A stretch of DNA of 64,000 nucleotides from Bradyrhizobium sp. CCBAU 53338 (GTDB lineage Bacteria > Pseudomonadota > Alphaproteobacteria > Rhizobiales > Xanthobacteraceae): NCBI RefSeq assembly GCF_015291665.1, contig NZ_CP030048.1:5208001-5272000 (forward strand). Reading direction: 5' to 3'. A program made the position numbers and the translations under genes. Shown piece after piece: positions 51,231 to 59,634 of this stretch (within the stretch, counting starts at the first letter, position 1; every line of letters starts with the position of its first letter). The notes under the pieces are model-generated. The model had not been told where the DNA came from, did no database searches, and saw only the letters and a list, made by a program, of their open reading frames with translations.

Positions 51231-51411
51231 CGGTCATCTCCGTTTCTCTCAGTTCCATCGACTTCCATTCGGATGTCTTCAGAAACTTGGTAATGCTGCC
51301 CGCACGGAATTTCTTGCGATGGATCAAGGGACGCCCCTTGTCAGGAAATGAAATAGGCACGCCGAGGGTGCGGCATATGCCGCTCAACCCGAGAAGCCTG
51401 CTCCACGGCAG
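51223..51411 (-). pseudogene. Possible coding remnant overlapping the thiolase start
   Basis: The 62-codon frame between an upstream TAG and a TAA inside the thiolase ATG region reads like protein in its middle (SGICRTLGVPISFPDKGRPL, then IHRKKFRAGSITKFLKTSEW). It has no ATG or GTG near its beginning and only weak TTG or CTG candidates. It may be the 3' end of a gene truncated when the arsA-thiolase block was inserted, or a leader frame that couples translation of the thiolase. No family is recognised. The remaining bases to 51494 hold nothing else. Confidence 0.3.
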
Positions 51412-51494
51412 CTATGCGCCACAAGCTGCCAACTGCGAACAAAGCCCGTGACTTCTGCTCTGCCGTCGGAAGCCGAAATTGATGAGTCCGCGCC

Positions 51495-51899
51495 CTAAGC
51501 CGGCACGATCACCTTGCCGATCGGCCAGAGCGCGATGCCCGCGAGCTTCAGATGGGCCCAGGCGAAGGGAATGCCGATGATGGTGATGGCGTAGATCACG
51601 GCCGTCAGGACATGGCCGAGCGCCAGCCACCAGCCGGCCAGCACGAGCCAGATGATGTTGCCGATCACCCCGAGGGCGCCCGTGCCTATATCGCCCATGC
51701 CGGTGACCTCGTCGCGGCTGACCGCGCGCGAGCCGAACGGCAGCAGCGTGTAAATGGCGATGTTGAACGCCGCCCGCGCCCAGGGCAGGCCGATGATGGT
51801 GATCGCCATGATGACGGATGCCACCAGCCAGCCGAATGCCATCCAGGCACCGCCGATGAGTATCCAGATGATGTTGAGCAGGATCGAAACGGGGGCCAT
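51495..51899 (-). CDS. YccF domain protein
   Basis: The 134-residue membrane protein has two YccF repeats: LLNIIWILIGGAWMAFGWL followed by ITIIGLPWARAAFNIA, and IGNIIWLVLAGWWLALGHV followed by ITIIGIPFAWAHLKLA. There are four membrane helices. YccF proteins are uncharacterised inner-membrane proteins, sometimes near ion transporters. The start ATG at 51899 lacks a strong ribosome binding site. It is separated from the crotonase gene by 87 bases. Confidence 0.9.
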   Translation of the reverse strand: MAPVSILLNIIWILIGGAWMAFGWLVASVIMAITIIGLPWARAAFNIAIYTLLPFGSRAVSRDEVTGMGDIGTGALGVIGNIIWLVLAGWWLALGHVLTAVIYAITIIGIPFAWAHLKLAGIALWPIGKVIVPA

Positions 51900-51986
51900 G
51901 GGACTACCCTGTGTAAATGACCCCAGCTGTATAGGCCCGAAAGCTGTCGTTGCGAAGACAGCTCCTATGCGCGGATTTCAGGCAGC

Positions 51987-52781
51987 CTACCGTCCCTCGA
52001 ACTTGGGTTCGCGCTTCTCCATGAAGGCCTTCATGCCTTCGGCCATGTCCTGTGTCTTGAACAGCGGCAGCAGCTGGAGATAGACGTGATGGACGTGGTC
52101 GTGGAAGTTTTCGTTCAGGCCCATCCGCATCATGCGCTTGGAGGCTTGCACGGCGAGCGGCGCGTTCGCGGCGATTTCGCGGGCGATGGCGGTGGCGCGG
52201 TTCATTAGTTCTGCATCGGGCACGACCTCATTGGCGAGACCCCAGTCGAGACATTCGCGCGCGCTGAGCGTGCGGCCGGTAAAGATCAGCTCGGAGGCCT
52301 TGGCCCAGCCGAGCATGCGCGGCAGCAGCCAGGTGCCGCCGGATTCCGGCACGACGCCGCGCTTGACGAAGGCAGCCGCGAGCTTCGAGGACTCCGCCAT
52401 GATCCGAATGTCGCAGCCGAGGGCTGTGTCCATGCCATAACCGGCCGCGCCGCCGTTGACGGCGCAGATGGTCGGCTTGTCCATGGCTTGCAAAACCGTC
52501 GGCGGCGTGTTGCGGAGGTTGATCGTGGTCGGCGAGGATGCGGCACTGAGACCGTTGCCGTCACGCTCCTTGCGCAGATCGAGACCGGCGCAGAACGCCC
52601 TGCCCTTGCCGGTGAGGATCACGACGCGGACGTTCTTGTCCTCATTGGCTTCGGTCAGCAGCCGCGCCAGATCGTTCAGCATCGGGCCGGAGATCGTGTT
52701 CATGCGCTCCGGCGCGTTCAGAGTGATGGTCGCGATGTGGTCGGTGACCTCGTAGAGGACTTCCTTCGCCGCGTCGGTCAT
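51987..52781 (-). CDS. Crotonase-family protein (enoyl-CoA hydratase/isomerase)
   Basis: The 264-residue crotonase-fold enzyme has the CoA-binding KGRAFCAGLDLRKE near residue 56 and the oxyanion-hole GGAAGYGMDTALGCD near 108. The two glutamates used by true enoyl-CoA hydratases are replaced (Asp-Thr in GMDTAL, and Lys-Arg in AAFVKRGVVPE), so isomerase, hydrolase or another crotonase reaction is more likely than simple hydration. It lies 18 bases downstream of an acyl-CoA ligase on the same strand, with GAGGAGCG as ribosome binding site, so it probably acts on that ligase's product. Confidence 0.88.
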   Translation of the reverse strand: MTDAAKEVLYEVTDHIATITLNAPERMNTISGPMLNDLARLLTEANEDKNVRVVILTGKGRAFCAGLDLRKERDGNGLSAASSPTTINLRNTPPTVLQAMDKPTICAVNGGAAGYGMDTALGCDIRIMAESSKLAAAFVKRGVVPESGGTWLLPRMLGWAKASELIFTGRTLSARECLDWGLANEVVPDAELMNRATAIAREIAANAPLAVQASKRMMRMGLNENFHDHVHHVYLQLLPLFKTQDMAEGMKAFMEKREPKFEGR

Positions 52782-52799
52782 GTATCGCTCCTCGAATTG

Positions 52800-54344
52800 T
52801 CAGATTTTTCGACCGGCCTGCTCCCAATAGGGGTCGCGCAGCCGGCGCTTGAAGATTTTGCCGGAGTCTTCGCGCGGCAGTCCGGTGCGGATCTCGATAT
52901 GCTTCGGCACCTTGTAATCGGCGAGTGAGGTCTTCAGCCTTGAGCGCACATCGGCGGCATCGAGCGTGACGCCCGGCTGCGGCTCGACCACGGCCATCAA
53001 GGCCTCGCCGAACTCGGCATCGGGGATGCCGAACACCGCGCAATCATGCACGCCCGGAACGGCGTGCAGCACGGATTCAATCTCGGCAGGATAGATGTTG
53101 ACGCCGCCTGATATCACCATGTCGCGCTTGCGGTCGCAGATGAAGACGTAGCCGTCCTCGTCGATATAGCCGACGTCGCCCGACGTGATGAAGCCGTCCC
53201 GGTCGATCTCGGCGCGTTTCTCCGGCTTGTTGTGGTAAGTAAAGTCCGCCATCTCCGGCATGCGGGAATAGATCTCGCCGATCTCGCCGACGCCGAGCAC
53301 GCGGCCGTCATCGCCGATGAAGCGCAGCTCGGCGCCGGGCGAGATCTTGCCGACCGTGCCGGGCTTTTTCAGCGCATCCTCCGAGGTCGCGAAGGTGACG
53401 GCGCTGGATTCCGTCGAGCCGTAGAATTCGTAGATCACCGGCCCCCACCATTCGATCATGGCACGCTTGACGTCGGCCGGACATGGCGCGGCAGCGTGGA
53501 TGATGTGGCGCAGCGAGGACACGTCGTATTTCTTGCGGATCGCCTCCGGCAGCTTCATCAGGCGGATGAACATGGTCGGCACCATGAAGATGGTGTCGAT
53601 CCTGTAGCGCTCGATCAGCTCGAGAAACTCTTCCGCCTCGAAGCGTGGCATCAGAACCAGCGCGCCGCCGAGCTTGCCCGCGCGGATGCCGAACGAATTC
53701 GGCGCGGAATGATAGAGTGGACCCGGCAGGATCGCACGGGCGCCGGGCTTGAGGCCATAGATCATCGCGCGCATGCGCTCGCCCGCTGCTTGCTGATCCG
53801 GCGTCGGCGCATTGCGACGCACGCCCTTGGGATGGCCTGTCGTGCCCGAGGTGTAGATCATGTTCATCGGCTGCGGCACGACCGGGCCGTCATAGGGCTG
53901 GAATTGGGCGAGCCAGGATTCGAAATCGATGGCGAAGTCGGGTGTCTTCAAATGATCCGGATCGATCTTGTAATTCTTCAGGATCTCCGGCGGCGTCGGC
54001 ACGCTGAGCACGATGACACCAGCGGGAATGGCATCACGCAGGGCGTACAGCATGTCCGTATGCCCGATCAGCACGGACGTGCCGGTATCGTTGAGGATGT
54101 AGTTGATCTCCTCCGGCTTGAAGTGCCAGTTGATCGGGACGCCATAGGCGCCCAGCCGCATCGCAGCGTAGGCAGCCTCGAGGAAGGCGATGTCGTTGCG
54201 CATCAGCATGCAGACGCAATCGCCTCGCTTGACACCGATCCTGGCGAGGCCGGATGCGATGCGGTCGGCACGATTGGCAACCTCAGCATGGGAACGACGG
54301 CGATCGCCGGAGACGATGCCGAGGAATGGGGACGTTTCGTTCAT
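52800..54344 (-). CDS. Acyl-CoA synthetase (AMP-forming)
   Basis: The 514-residue ANL-family ligase has the P-loop IYTSGTTGHPKGVRR near residue 165, the A5 motif YEFYGSTESSAVTFA near 310, the hinge GDVGYIDEDGYVFICDRKRD near 395 and the catalytic Lys region SGKIFKRRLRDPYW at the C-terminus. It activates a carboxylic acid as acyl-AMP and forms the CoA thioester. ATG 54344 is used; ATG 54380 would add 12 residues, and neither has a strong ribosome binding site. It is followed by a crotonase in the same operon. The substrate is unknown. Confidence 0.9.
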   Translation of the reverse strand: MNETSPFLGIVSGDRRRSHAEVANRADRIASGLARIGVKRGDCVCMLMRNDIAFLEAAYAAMRLGAYGVPINWHFKPEEINYILNDTGTSVLIGHTDMLYALRDAIPAGVIVLSVPTPPEILKNYKIDPDHLKTPDFAIDFESWLAQFQPYDGPVVPQPMNMIYTSGTTGHPKGVRRNAPTPDQQAAGERMRAMIYGLKPGARAILPGPLYHSAPNSFGIRAGKLGGALVLMPRFEAEEFLELIERYRIDTIFMVPTMFIRLMKLPEAIRKKYDVSSLRHIIHAAAPCPADVKRAMIEWWGPVIYEFYGSTESSAVTFATSEDALKKPGTVGKISPGAELRFIGDDGRVLGVGEIGEIYSRMPEMADFTYHNKPEKRAEIDRDGFITSGDVGYIDEDGYVFICDRKRDMVISGGVNIYPAEIESVLHAVPGVHDCAVFGIPDAEFGEALMAVVEPQPGVTLDAADVRSRLKTSLADYKVPKHIEIRTGLPREDSGKIFKRRLRDPYWEQAGRKI

Positions 54345-54395
54345 TTTTGTTGTCCGATCTTTCGTCGGGTTGAACACCATGGCCACAATCTCACT

Positions 54396-54495
54396 CGTCA
54401 TTTCGGAATTCGCCGAAGGCGCAGGCCCGGAATCCATACTCCCGATCGTGGTTATGGATTCCGGGCTCGATGCTCCGCATCGCCCCGGAATGACG
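54396..54495. repeat. Palindromic intergenic repeat (CGTCATTTCGGAATTC type)
   Basis: The outer arms CGTCATTTCGGAATTCGCC and CGCCCCGGAATGACG enclose CCCGGAATCCAT and ATGGATTCCGGG in inverted order. It separates two minus-strand genes (a crotonase and a ligase) and so may end the upstream transcript. Confidence 0.7.
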
Positions 54496-54499
54496 GTGG

Positions 54500-55309
54500 C
54501 TAATCCGCATACTTCGCCGCGCGCTTCTCCAGATTGGAGCGCACGGCTTCGGTCTGGTTCGGACTACCGATCAGCTTCTGCTGCTCGACTGATTCAGCCA
54601 GCAGTGCCGGCCCCGGATCGACCGAGAGATTGTTGAGCAGTCGCTTGGCCGCGCGGATCGCGTCTGGGCTCTTGCCGGCGATCTCGCGTGCGACTTCGAG
54701 CGCGGCGGCGCGCGGGTCGTCACAGATGCGCGTAGCGAGGCCATACGTCATCGCCTCCTGCGCGGAGAAGATGCGGCCGGTGTAGGTGAGATCGCGCAGG
54801 ATGTCGTCGCGCACGAGCGAGGCGAGAATCGGCGTGCCCGCCATGTCAGGCACGAGCCCCCATTTGATTTCCATGATCGACATGCGCGCATCTGAGCTGA
54901 GAAAGCGCATGTCGGCGCCGAGCGAGAGCTGGAAGCCGCCACCGAAGGCGACGCCGTGCACCGCCGCGATCACGGGAACCGGAAGCTGGCGCCATCCCCA
55001 TACCGCCTGTTGCGGGAAGTTCGCCTGCCCGTGAGTCCGCTTGGTGAGATCGCGATTTTCGCCACCCGGAATTCCGTTGCCGCCCTTCTCCTTCATGGCG
55101 GCAAAACGCCCCATGTCGAGACCGGCGCAGAAGGCGCGGCCTTCGCCCGACAGCACGACAACGCGCACGCCCTTTTCCTTCGAAAGCCGCTCGGTTGCCG
55201 CGACGAGGGCCTCGAACATGGCCTGATCGAGCGCATTCATCTTGTCCGCGCGCACCAGGCGCACGTCGGCGACGCCTTCCGAGATCGAAATCGAGACGCG
55301 CTCTTCCAT
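54500..55309 (-). CDS. Crotonase-family protein (enoyl-CoA hydratase/isomerase)
   Basis: The 269-residue crotonase has EGRAFCAGLDMGRFAAMKEK near residue 58 and FGGGFQLSLGADMRFLSSDA near 122. One catalytic acid is kept (MSIMEIKWGLVPDMAG), while the first position is Gln instead of Glu. This pattern is seen in enoyl-CoA isomerases and some hydratases. GGGGAGA precedes the ATG at 55309. It diverges from the dienoyl-CoA reductase-like SDR across 105 bases, so the two may share control. The long open frame continuing upstream is not coding. Confidence 0.87.
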   Translation of the reverse strand: MEERVSISISEGVADVRLVRADKMNALDQAMFEALVAATERLSKEKGVRVVVLSGEGRAFCAGLDMGRFAAMKEKGGNGIPGGENRDLTKRTHGQANFPQQAVWGWRQLPVPVIAAVHGVAFGGGFQLSLGADMRFLSSDARMSIMEIKWGLVPDMAGTPILASLVRDDILRDLTYTGRIFSAQEAMTYGLATRICDDPRAAALEVAREIAGKSPDAIRAAKRLLNNLSVDPGPALLAESVEQQKLIGSPNQTEAVRSNLEKRAAKYAD

Positions 55310-55370
55310 GGATGAATTCTCCCCTGTTCTTGTTCGGTGCCGCTTTACAGAAAGCTGACGGCCGGATTTA

Positions 55371-55392
55371 GTCAATCGACCAATTAACTGAC
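55371..55392. promoter_or_regulatory. Imperfect palindrome in a divergent promoter region
   Basis: GTCAATCGACCAATTAACTGAC has matching outer arms GTCA/TGAC and a partly symmetric AT-rich core. It lies in the 105-base gap between the divergent crotonase and SDR genes. It could be an operator for a TetR- or MarR-type regulator, but the symmetry is weak and no regulator is adjacent. Confidence 0.25.
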
Positions 55393-55414
55393 AATCCGTA
55401 CGGGAGAAACAGCC

Positions 55415-56287
55415 ATGTTCAAGGAAAATCTTCTGGCCGGGCGGCGCATTCTTGTGACCGGCGGAGGCACCGGCCTCGGCAAGTCGATGGCGGCGCGCTT
55501 CCTCCAGCTCGGCGCCGAGGTGCACATCTGCGGCCGGCGCAAGATCGTCTGCGACGAAACCGCGACCGAGCTGATGGATCAGTATGGCGGCCGCGTCACC
55601 AGCCACGGCGTCGATATCCGCAATTCGCTCGCGGTCGAAGAAATGGTCGAGAACATTTTTCGCGATGCGCCGCTGACCGATCTCATCAACAACGCCGCGG
55701 GCAATTTCATCTCGCGCACGGAAGAGCTCTCGCCGCGCGGCTTCGATGCCGTCGCCAACATCGTCATGCACGGCACGTTCTACGTGACGCATGCGGTCGG
55801 CAAGCGCTGGATCGCGTTGAGGCAACCCGGCAACGTCGTGTCGATCACAGTGACCTGGGTACGCAACGGCTCGCCTTACGTGGTGCCGTCGGCGATGAGC
55901 AAGTCGGCGATTCACGCGATGACGATGTCGCTCGCCACCGAATGGGGCCGCTATGGCATCCGCCTCAACACGATCGCACCGGGCGAGATCCCGACCGAAG
56001 GCATGAGCAAGCGCATCAAGCCCGGTGACGAAGCCGGTGCGCGCACCAAGGCGATGAACCCGATGGGCCGCGTTGGTACCATGGAGGAGCTGCAGAACCT
56101 CGCGGTATTCCTCATCTCCGGCGGCTGCAACTGGATCACCGGCGAGACCATTGCCATGGACGGCGCACAGGCGCTCGCCATGGGTGGCAACTTCTACCAG
56201 CTCCGCGACTGGAGCGACGACGACTGGAGGACCGCGCGGGAGAGCATCATGGCGCAAAACGAGAAGGACCGGGCGAAGCGGGGGTAG
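55415..56287 (+). CDS. SDR, 2,4-dienoyl-CoA reductase-like
   Basis: The 290-residue short-chain dehydrogenase has the NADP site VTGGGTGLGKSMAARF near residue 14 and NNAAGNF near 92. The usual catalytic Tyr of YxxxK is replaced: the region reads PSAMSKSAIHAMTMSLATEW with Ser four residues before Lys. This and GIRLNTIAPGEIPTEGMSKR are typical of 2,4-dienoyl-CoA reductases, which reduce polyunsaturated acyl-CoA during beta-oxidation. CGGGAGAAA precedes the ATG. It is followed by an acyl-CoA ligase after a hairpin. Confidence 0.87.
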   Translation: MFKENLLAGRRILVTGGGTGLGKSMAARFLQLGAEVHICGRRKIVCDETATELMDQYGGRVTSHGVDIRNSLAVEEMVENIFRDAPLTDLINNAAGNFISRTEELSPRGFDAVANIVMHGTFYVTHAVGKRWIALRQPGNVVSITVTWVRNGSPYVVPSAMSKSAIHAMTMSLATEWGRYGIRLNTIAPGEIPTEGMSKRIKPGDEAGARTKAMNPMGRVGTMEELQNLAVFLISGGCNWITGETIAMDGAQALAMGGNFYQLRDWSDDDWRTARESIMAQNEKDRAKRG

Positions 56288-56301
56288 TTGCGCTCTCCGC
56301 A

Positions 56302-56327
56302 GTCGTCCTGGCCTTCGCCAGGATGAC
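56302..56327. repeat. Short hairpin repeat (GTCGTCCTGGC type)
   Basis: GTCGTCCTGGC-CTTC-GCCAGGATGAC forms an 11-bp stem with one G-T pair, 14 bases after the SDR stop. It is the short form of the repeat at 58012-58144 and could terminate the SDR transcript before the ligase gene. Confidence 0.6.
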
Positions 56328-56425
56328 AGTGTCGAAGTAGCGACGCTTCAACCACATCCACCTTGTCTTCAATCGCGGATGACGCCACACTCCGCGGCAT
56401 AAAAGCAGAACGCCAAGGGAGAAAC

Positions 56426-58003
56426 ATGTCCACACAGCCATTGGCTGACCTCGCCGACATGGTGCGCGAGCGCGCGGCGAGCCGCGGCAACGCCATCGCA
56501 TACGAGTTCGAGGGCCGCGTCACCAGCTTCGCCGAGTTCGATACCAGGACCAACAAGGTCGCCAACGCGTTGATCGCGATGGGCGTGAAGAAGGGCGATC
56601 GCATCGCCTATCTCGGCAAGAACAGCGATCTCTATTTCGAGCTGCTGATGGGCGCGATGAAGGCCGGCGCGGTGATGGCGCCGGTGAACTGGCGGCTCGC
56701 CGGGCCCGAGGTCGCGTTCATCGTTGCCGATTGCAAGGCCCCGGTGCTGTTCGTCGGGCCGGAGTTCATCACCCAGGTGCGCCAGATCAAGGATCAGCTC
56801 CCGGGCGTGCGCACCATCATCACGACCGAAGGCGGCGCGCCGGAATGGCAGGATTTTGCCGCGTGGCGCGATGCACAGAGCGGCGACGATCCGAAGGTAC
56901 CCATTGATACGAAAGACATCGCGATCCAGCTCTACACGTCGGGCACGACGGGCAAGCCGAAGGGCGCGATGCTGAGCCACGCGAACTTCCTCAACCTCGT
57001 TCAGACAGGCAATGCCGAAGACAAGCCGGAATGGAACCGTTGGTCGACCGACGACGTGTCGCTGGTCGCGATGCCGATCTTCCATATCGGCGGCTCCGGC
57101 TGGGGCGTGATGGGGCTCTATCACGGCGCCCGCGGCGTGATCGCGCGCGAATTCGATCCGACCAGGGTCCTCGATTTCTTCGAGCAGTCCGGCATCACGA
57201 AACTCTTCATGGTGCCGGCGGCGATGCAGTTCGTGGTGCGGCAGCCACGCGCGAAGACGGTCGACTTCTCGCGGCTGAAATACATGCTGTACGGCGCCTC
57301 CCCCATTCCCGCGGCCCTGCTGAAGGAATGCATCGAGGTCTTCAAATGCGGTTTCGTGCAGATGTACGGCATGACCGAGACGACCGGCACGATCGTCGCG
57401 CTGCCGCCGGAGGATCACGTCGAGGGCCTGGAGCGGATGCGCTCGGCCGGCAAGGCCCTGCCCGGCGTGGAGATCGCGATCCTCGATGCCGATGGCAAAC
57501 CCTTGCCGCCGCGTCAGGTCGGCGAGATCGCGACGCGCTCGGGTTCGAACATGGCAGGCTACTGGAACCTGCCGGAAGCGACCGCTTCGACGCTGCGCGG
57601 CGATGGCTGGCTGCGCACGGGCGATGCCGGCTACATGGACGAGGACGGCTATCTCTACATCCACGATCGTATCAAGGACATGATCATCTCCGGCGGCGAG
57701 AACATCTACCCCGCCGAGGTCGAGAGCGCGCTGTGCGATCATCCTGATGTCGCGGAGGCCGCCGTAATCGGCGTGCCCGACGACAAATGGGGCGAGGCGG
57801 TGAAAGCCGTCGTGGTGATGAAGCCGGGCAAAGAGGCGACCGCCACCGACATCATCAACTTCACCCGCGAGCGCATCGCCGGGTTCAAGACGCCGAAGAG
57901 CGTGGAGTTTTTGCCGGCCCTGCCGAGGAACCCGTCAGGCAAGATCTTGCGGCGGCAGTTGCGTGAGCCGTATTGGGCGGGGAAGGATCGGCGGGTGAAT
58001 TGA
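56426..58003 (+). CDS. Long-chain-type acyl-CoA synthetase (AMP-forming)
   Basis: The 525-residue ANL-family ligase has P-loop LYTSGTTGKPKGAMLSHANF near residue 170, MYGMTETTGTIVALPPEDH near 313, the hinge GDAGYMDEDGYLYIHDRIKD near 400, SGGENIYPAEVESAL near 423 and the catalytic Lys region NPSGKILRRQLREPYW at the C-terminus. It makes an acyl-CoA for the surrounding beta-oxidation genes. AAGGGAGAAAC precedes ATG 56426; an open frame 21 codons longer was rejected. It converges with the acyl-CoA dehydrogenase gene across a large palindromic repeat. Confidence 0.92.
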   Translation: MSTQPLADLADMVRERAASRGNAIAYEFEGRVTSFAEFDTRTNKVANALIAMGVKKGDRIAYLGKNSDLYFELLMGAMKAGAVMAPVNWRLAGPEVAFIVADCKAPVLFVGPEFITQVRQIKDQLPGVRTIITTEGGAPEWQDFAAWRDAQSGDDPKVPIDTKDIAIQLYTSGTTGKPKGAMLSHANFLNLVQTGNAEDKPEWNRWSTDDVSLVAMPIFHIGGSGWGVMGLYHGARGVIAREFDPTRVLDFFEQSGITKLFMVPAAMQFVVRQPRAKTVDFSRLKYMLYGASPIPAALLKECIEVFKCGFVQMYGMTETTGTIVALPPEDHVEGLERMRSAGKALPGVEIAILDADGKPLPPRQVGEIATRSGSNMAGYWNLPEATASTLRGDGWLRTGDAGYMDEDGYLYIHDRIKDMIISGGENIYPAEVESALCDHPDVAEAAVIGVPDDKWGEAVKAVVVMKPGKEATATDIINFTRERIAGFKTPKSVEFLPALPRNPSGKILRRQLREPYWAGKDRRVN

Positions 58004-58011
58004 TTTTCGCC

Positions 58012-58144
58012 GTCGTCCTGGACAAGCGAAGCGCAGATCCAGGACCCCATCACCACTGGATTGAGTTTGGCGAAGACCGGTGATTACCGGTACGCCTCAA
58101 ACTCCTTCTTGGGGTAATGGGTCCTGGCTTCCGCCAGGACGACA
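58012..58144. repeat. Large palindromic intergenic repeat (CGTCGTCCTGG type)
   Basis: The outer arms CGTCGTCCTGGACAAGCG with CAGGACCCCAT, and ATGGGTCCTGGC with GCCAGGACGAC, enclose TTGAGTTTGGCG and CGCCTCAAACTC and a central ACCGGTGATTACCGGT. It separates two convergent genes and can fold into a long cruciform. Confidence 0.75.
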
Positions 58145-58149
58145 TTGGG

Positions 58150-59424
58150 TCAATGCTTCCCCGGCCCCATATAGCCGAACAGGAATCCCGCCACTTTCCG
58201 CATCTGGATCTCCTCGCTGCCTTCGGTGATGCGATAACGACGGTGGTGGCGGTAGATGTGCTCGAACGGCTTGTGGCGTGAGTAGCCCATGCCACCATGG
58301 ACCTGCATGGCGCGGTCGGCGGATTCGCAGCAGAGGCGATTTGCCCAGTAGTTGCACATGGAGACGCGGTCGGAGAGCGTGCGCTCGATCTGCTCCTCGT
58401 TAAGCTGGTCCATCTCCCACGCGGTCTTGCGGATCAACAGGCGCAGCATCTCGGCCTGCGTGGCAAGCTCGACCAGCGGGAACTGGATCGCCTGGTTCTC
58501 GGCGAGTGCCTTGCCGAACGGCTTTCGCTCACGCGCGTACTTCACGCTCTCGTTGATGCAGTAGACCGCAGCGCCGAGCGAGCTTGCAGCCTGGCGGATG
58601 CGGTTCTGGTGCACGAAGCATTGCGCCAGCGACAGGCCGCGGCCGACCTCGCCGAACTGCGCATCCTCGGGCACGAACACATCCGTAAAGCTCACGCGCG
58701 GATGATCGGTCGGCATGTTGAAGGTCCACATGTATTCTTCGACCTTCACGCCGTGGCTCTTGGCCGGCACCAGGAAGCAGGTGATGCCGCGGGCATCGCC
58801 GTCATTGCCGCTGGTGCGCGCGAACAGCGCGCAATGTGTGGCGACGTGCATGCCGGTCGTCCACATCTTCTCGCCGTTGATGATCCAGCCCTTGACGTTG
58901 TCTCTGACGGCAGGCACCGCACGCGTCTCCATGTGCGTCGCGTCCGAACCGTGATGCGGCTCCGTCAAACCAAAAGTGATGCGGTACTTGCCCTTGATCG
59001 AGCCGTCGATCATCGCCTTCTGGTCGTCGCGTCCGTAGCGGTCGAGCATGGTGACCACGGGAAAGTTGCCGACGATCGAATGCTCGTTCTGGAGGTCGTT
59101 GTGCAGGCCGAGGCCCTTCGCGGCAAAGTGCTCGCGGATCACGGCCATCCAGAGGTTGGAGCCGTCCTTGCCGCCATATTGCTTCGGCACCGGAAAGCGC
59201 AGATGGCCGGCGGCGTCGGCGAGATCCTTCGCCTTGCGCAGAAGCTGCTCCCATTCATGCCGCGGCAAGCCGCCATTCTCGAAATCGGTGCGGGCCCATT
59301 CGCGGCGATGATCGAAGAAGCGGATGTTGTCGTCGGCCTCCTCCAGCGGCTTGATCTCGCGCTCGATGAAACGGTCGAGCTCTCCGAGATAGGCGACGAG
59401 ATCGGCAGGCAATGAGAAATCCAC
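58150..59424 (-). CDS. Acyl-CoA dehydrogenase
   Basis: The 424-residue acyl-CoA dehydrogenase has ITFGLTEPHHGSDATHMETR near residue 155, GWIINGEKMWTTGMH near 182, QNRIRQAASSLGAAVYC near 270, ESADRAMQVHGGMGYSRHKP near 370 and TEGSEEIQMRKVAGFL near the end, where Glu is a probable catalytic base. It makes the 2,3 double bond of an acyl-CoA, probably a substituted or cyclic one. The GTG at 59424 follows CGGGAGAGAA and starts the family's homologous region; the frame is open for another 62 codons without similarity. It is divergent from a crotonase gene. Confidence 0.9.
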   Translation of the reverse strand: MDFSLPADLVAYLGELDRFIEREIKPLEEADDNIRFFDHRREWARTDFENGGLPRHEWEQLLRKAKDLADAAGHLRFPVPKQYGGKDGSNLWMAVIREHFAAKGLGLHNDLQNEHSIVGNFPVVTMLDRYGRDDQKAMIDGSIKGKYRITFGLTEPHHGSDATHMETRAVPAVRDNVKGWIINGEKMWTTGMHVATHCALFARTSGNDGDARGITCFLVPAKSHGVKVEEYMWTFNMPTDHPRVSFTDVFVPEDAQFGEVGRGLSLAQCFVHQNRIRQAASSLGAAVYCINESVKYARERKPFGKALAENQAIQFPLVELATQAEMLRLLIRKTAWEMDQLNEEQIERTLSDRVSMCNYWANRLCCESADRAMQVHGGMGYSRHKPFEHIYRHHRRYRITEGSEEIQMRKVAGFLFGYMGPGKH

Positions 59425-59634
59425 AGGTTCTCTCCCGGATGATTCTTCGTTTTGCGTTAAGGCGCTAGGCGCTTTTTGCTTCGCACGATTAAGGTGAGAA
59501 GAGCGCGCGCAAGTCAAGCAAGCCGAGGCGTGTAGGAAGCGCAAGCCGCACCCGCGCAATTTGGTGGTGCTCGTGCACGGGCGCGCGGTAGTATGACGCC
59601 AATATTCCAAGGGAAGAAAATGCGGGAGTGCGCG

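Noticed and set aside
54500..56257. Single 585-codon minus-strand protein including the crotonase
   Set aside because: Only the last 269 codons match a family and have their own ribosome binding site; the rest is opposite the dienoyl-CoA reductase-like SDR.
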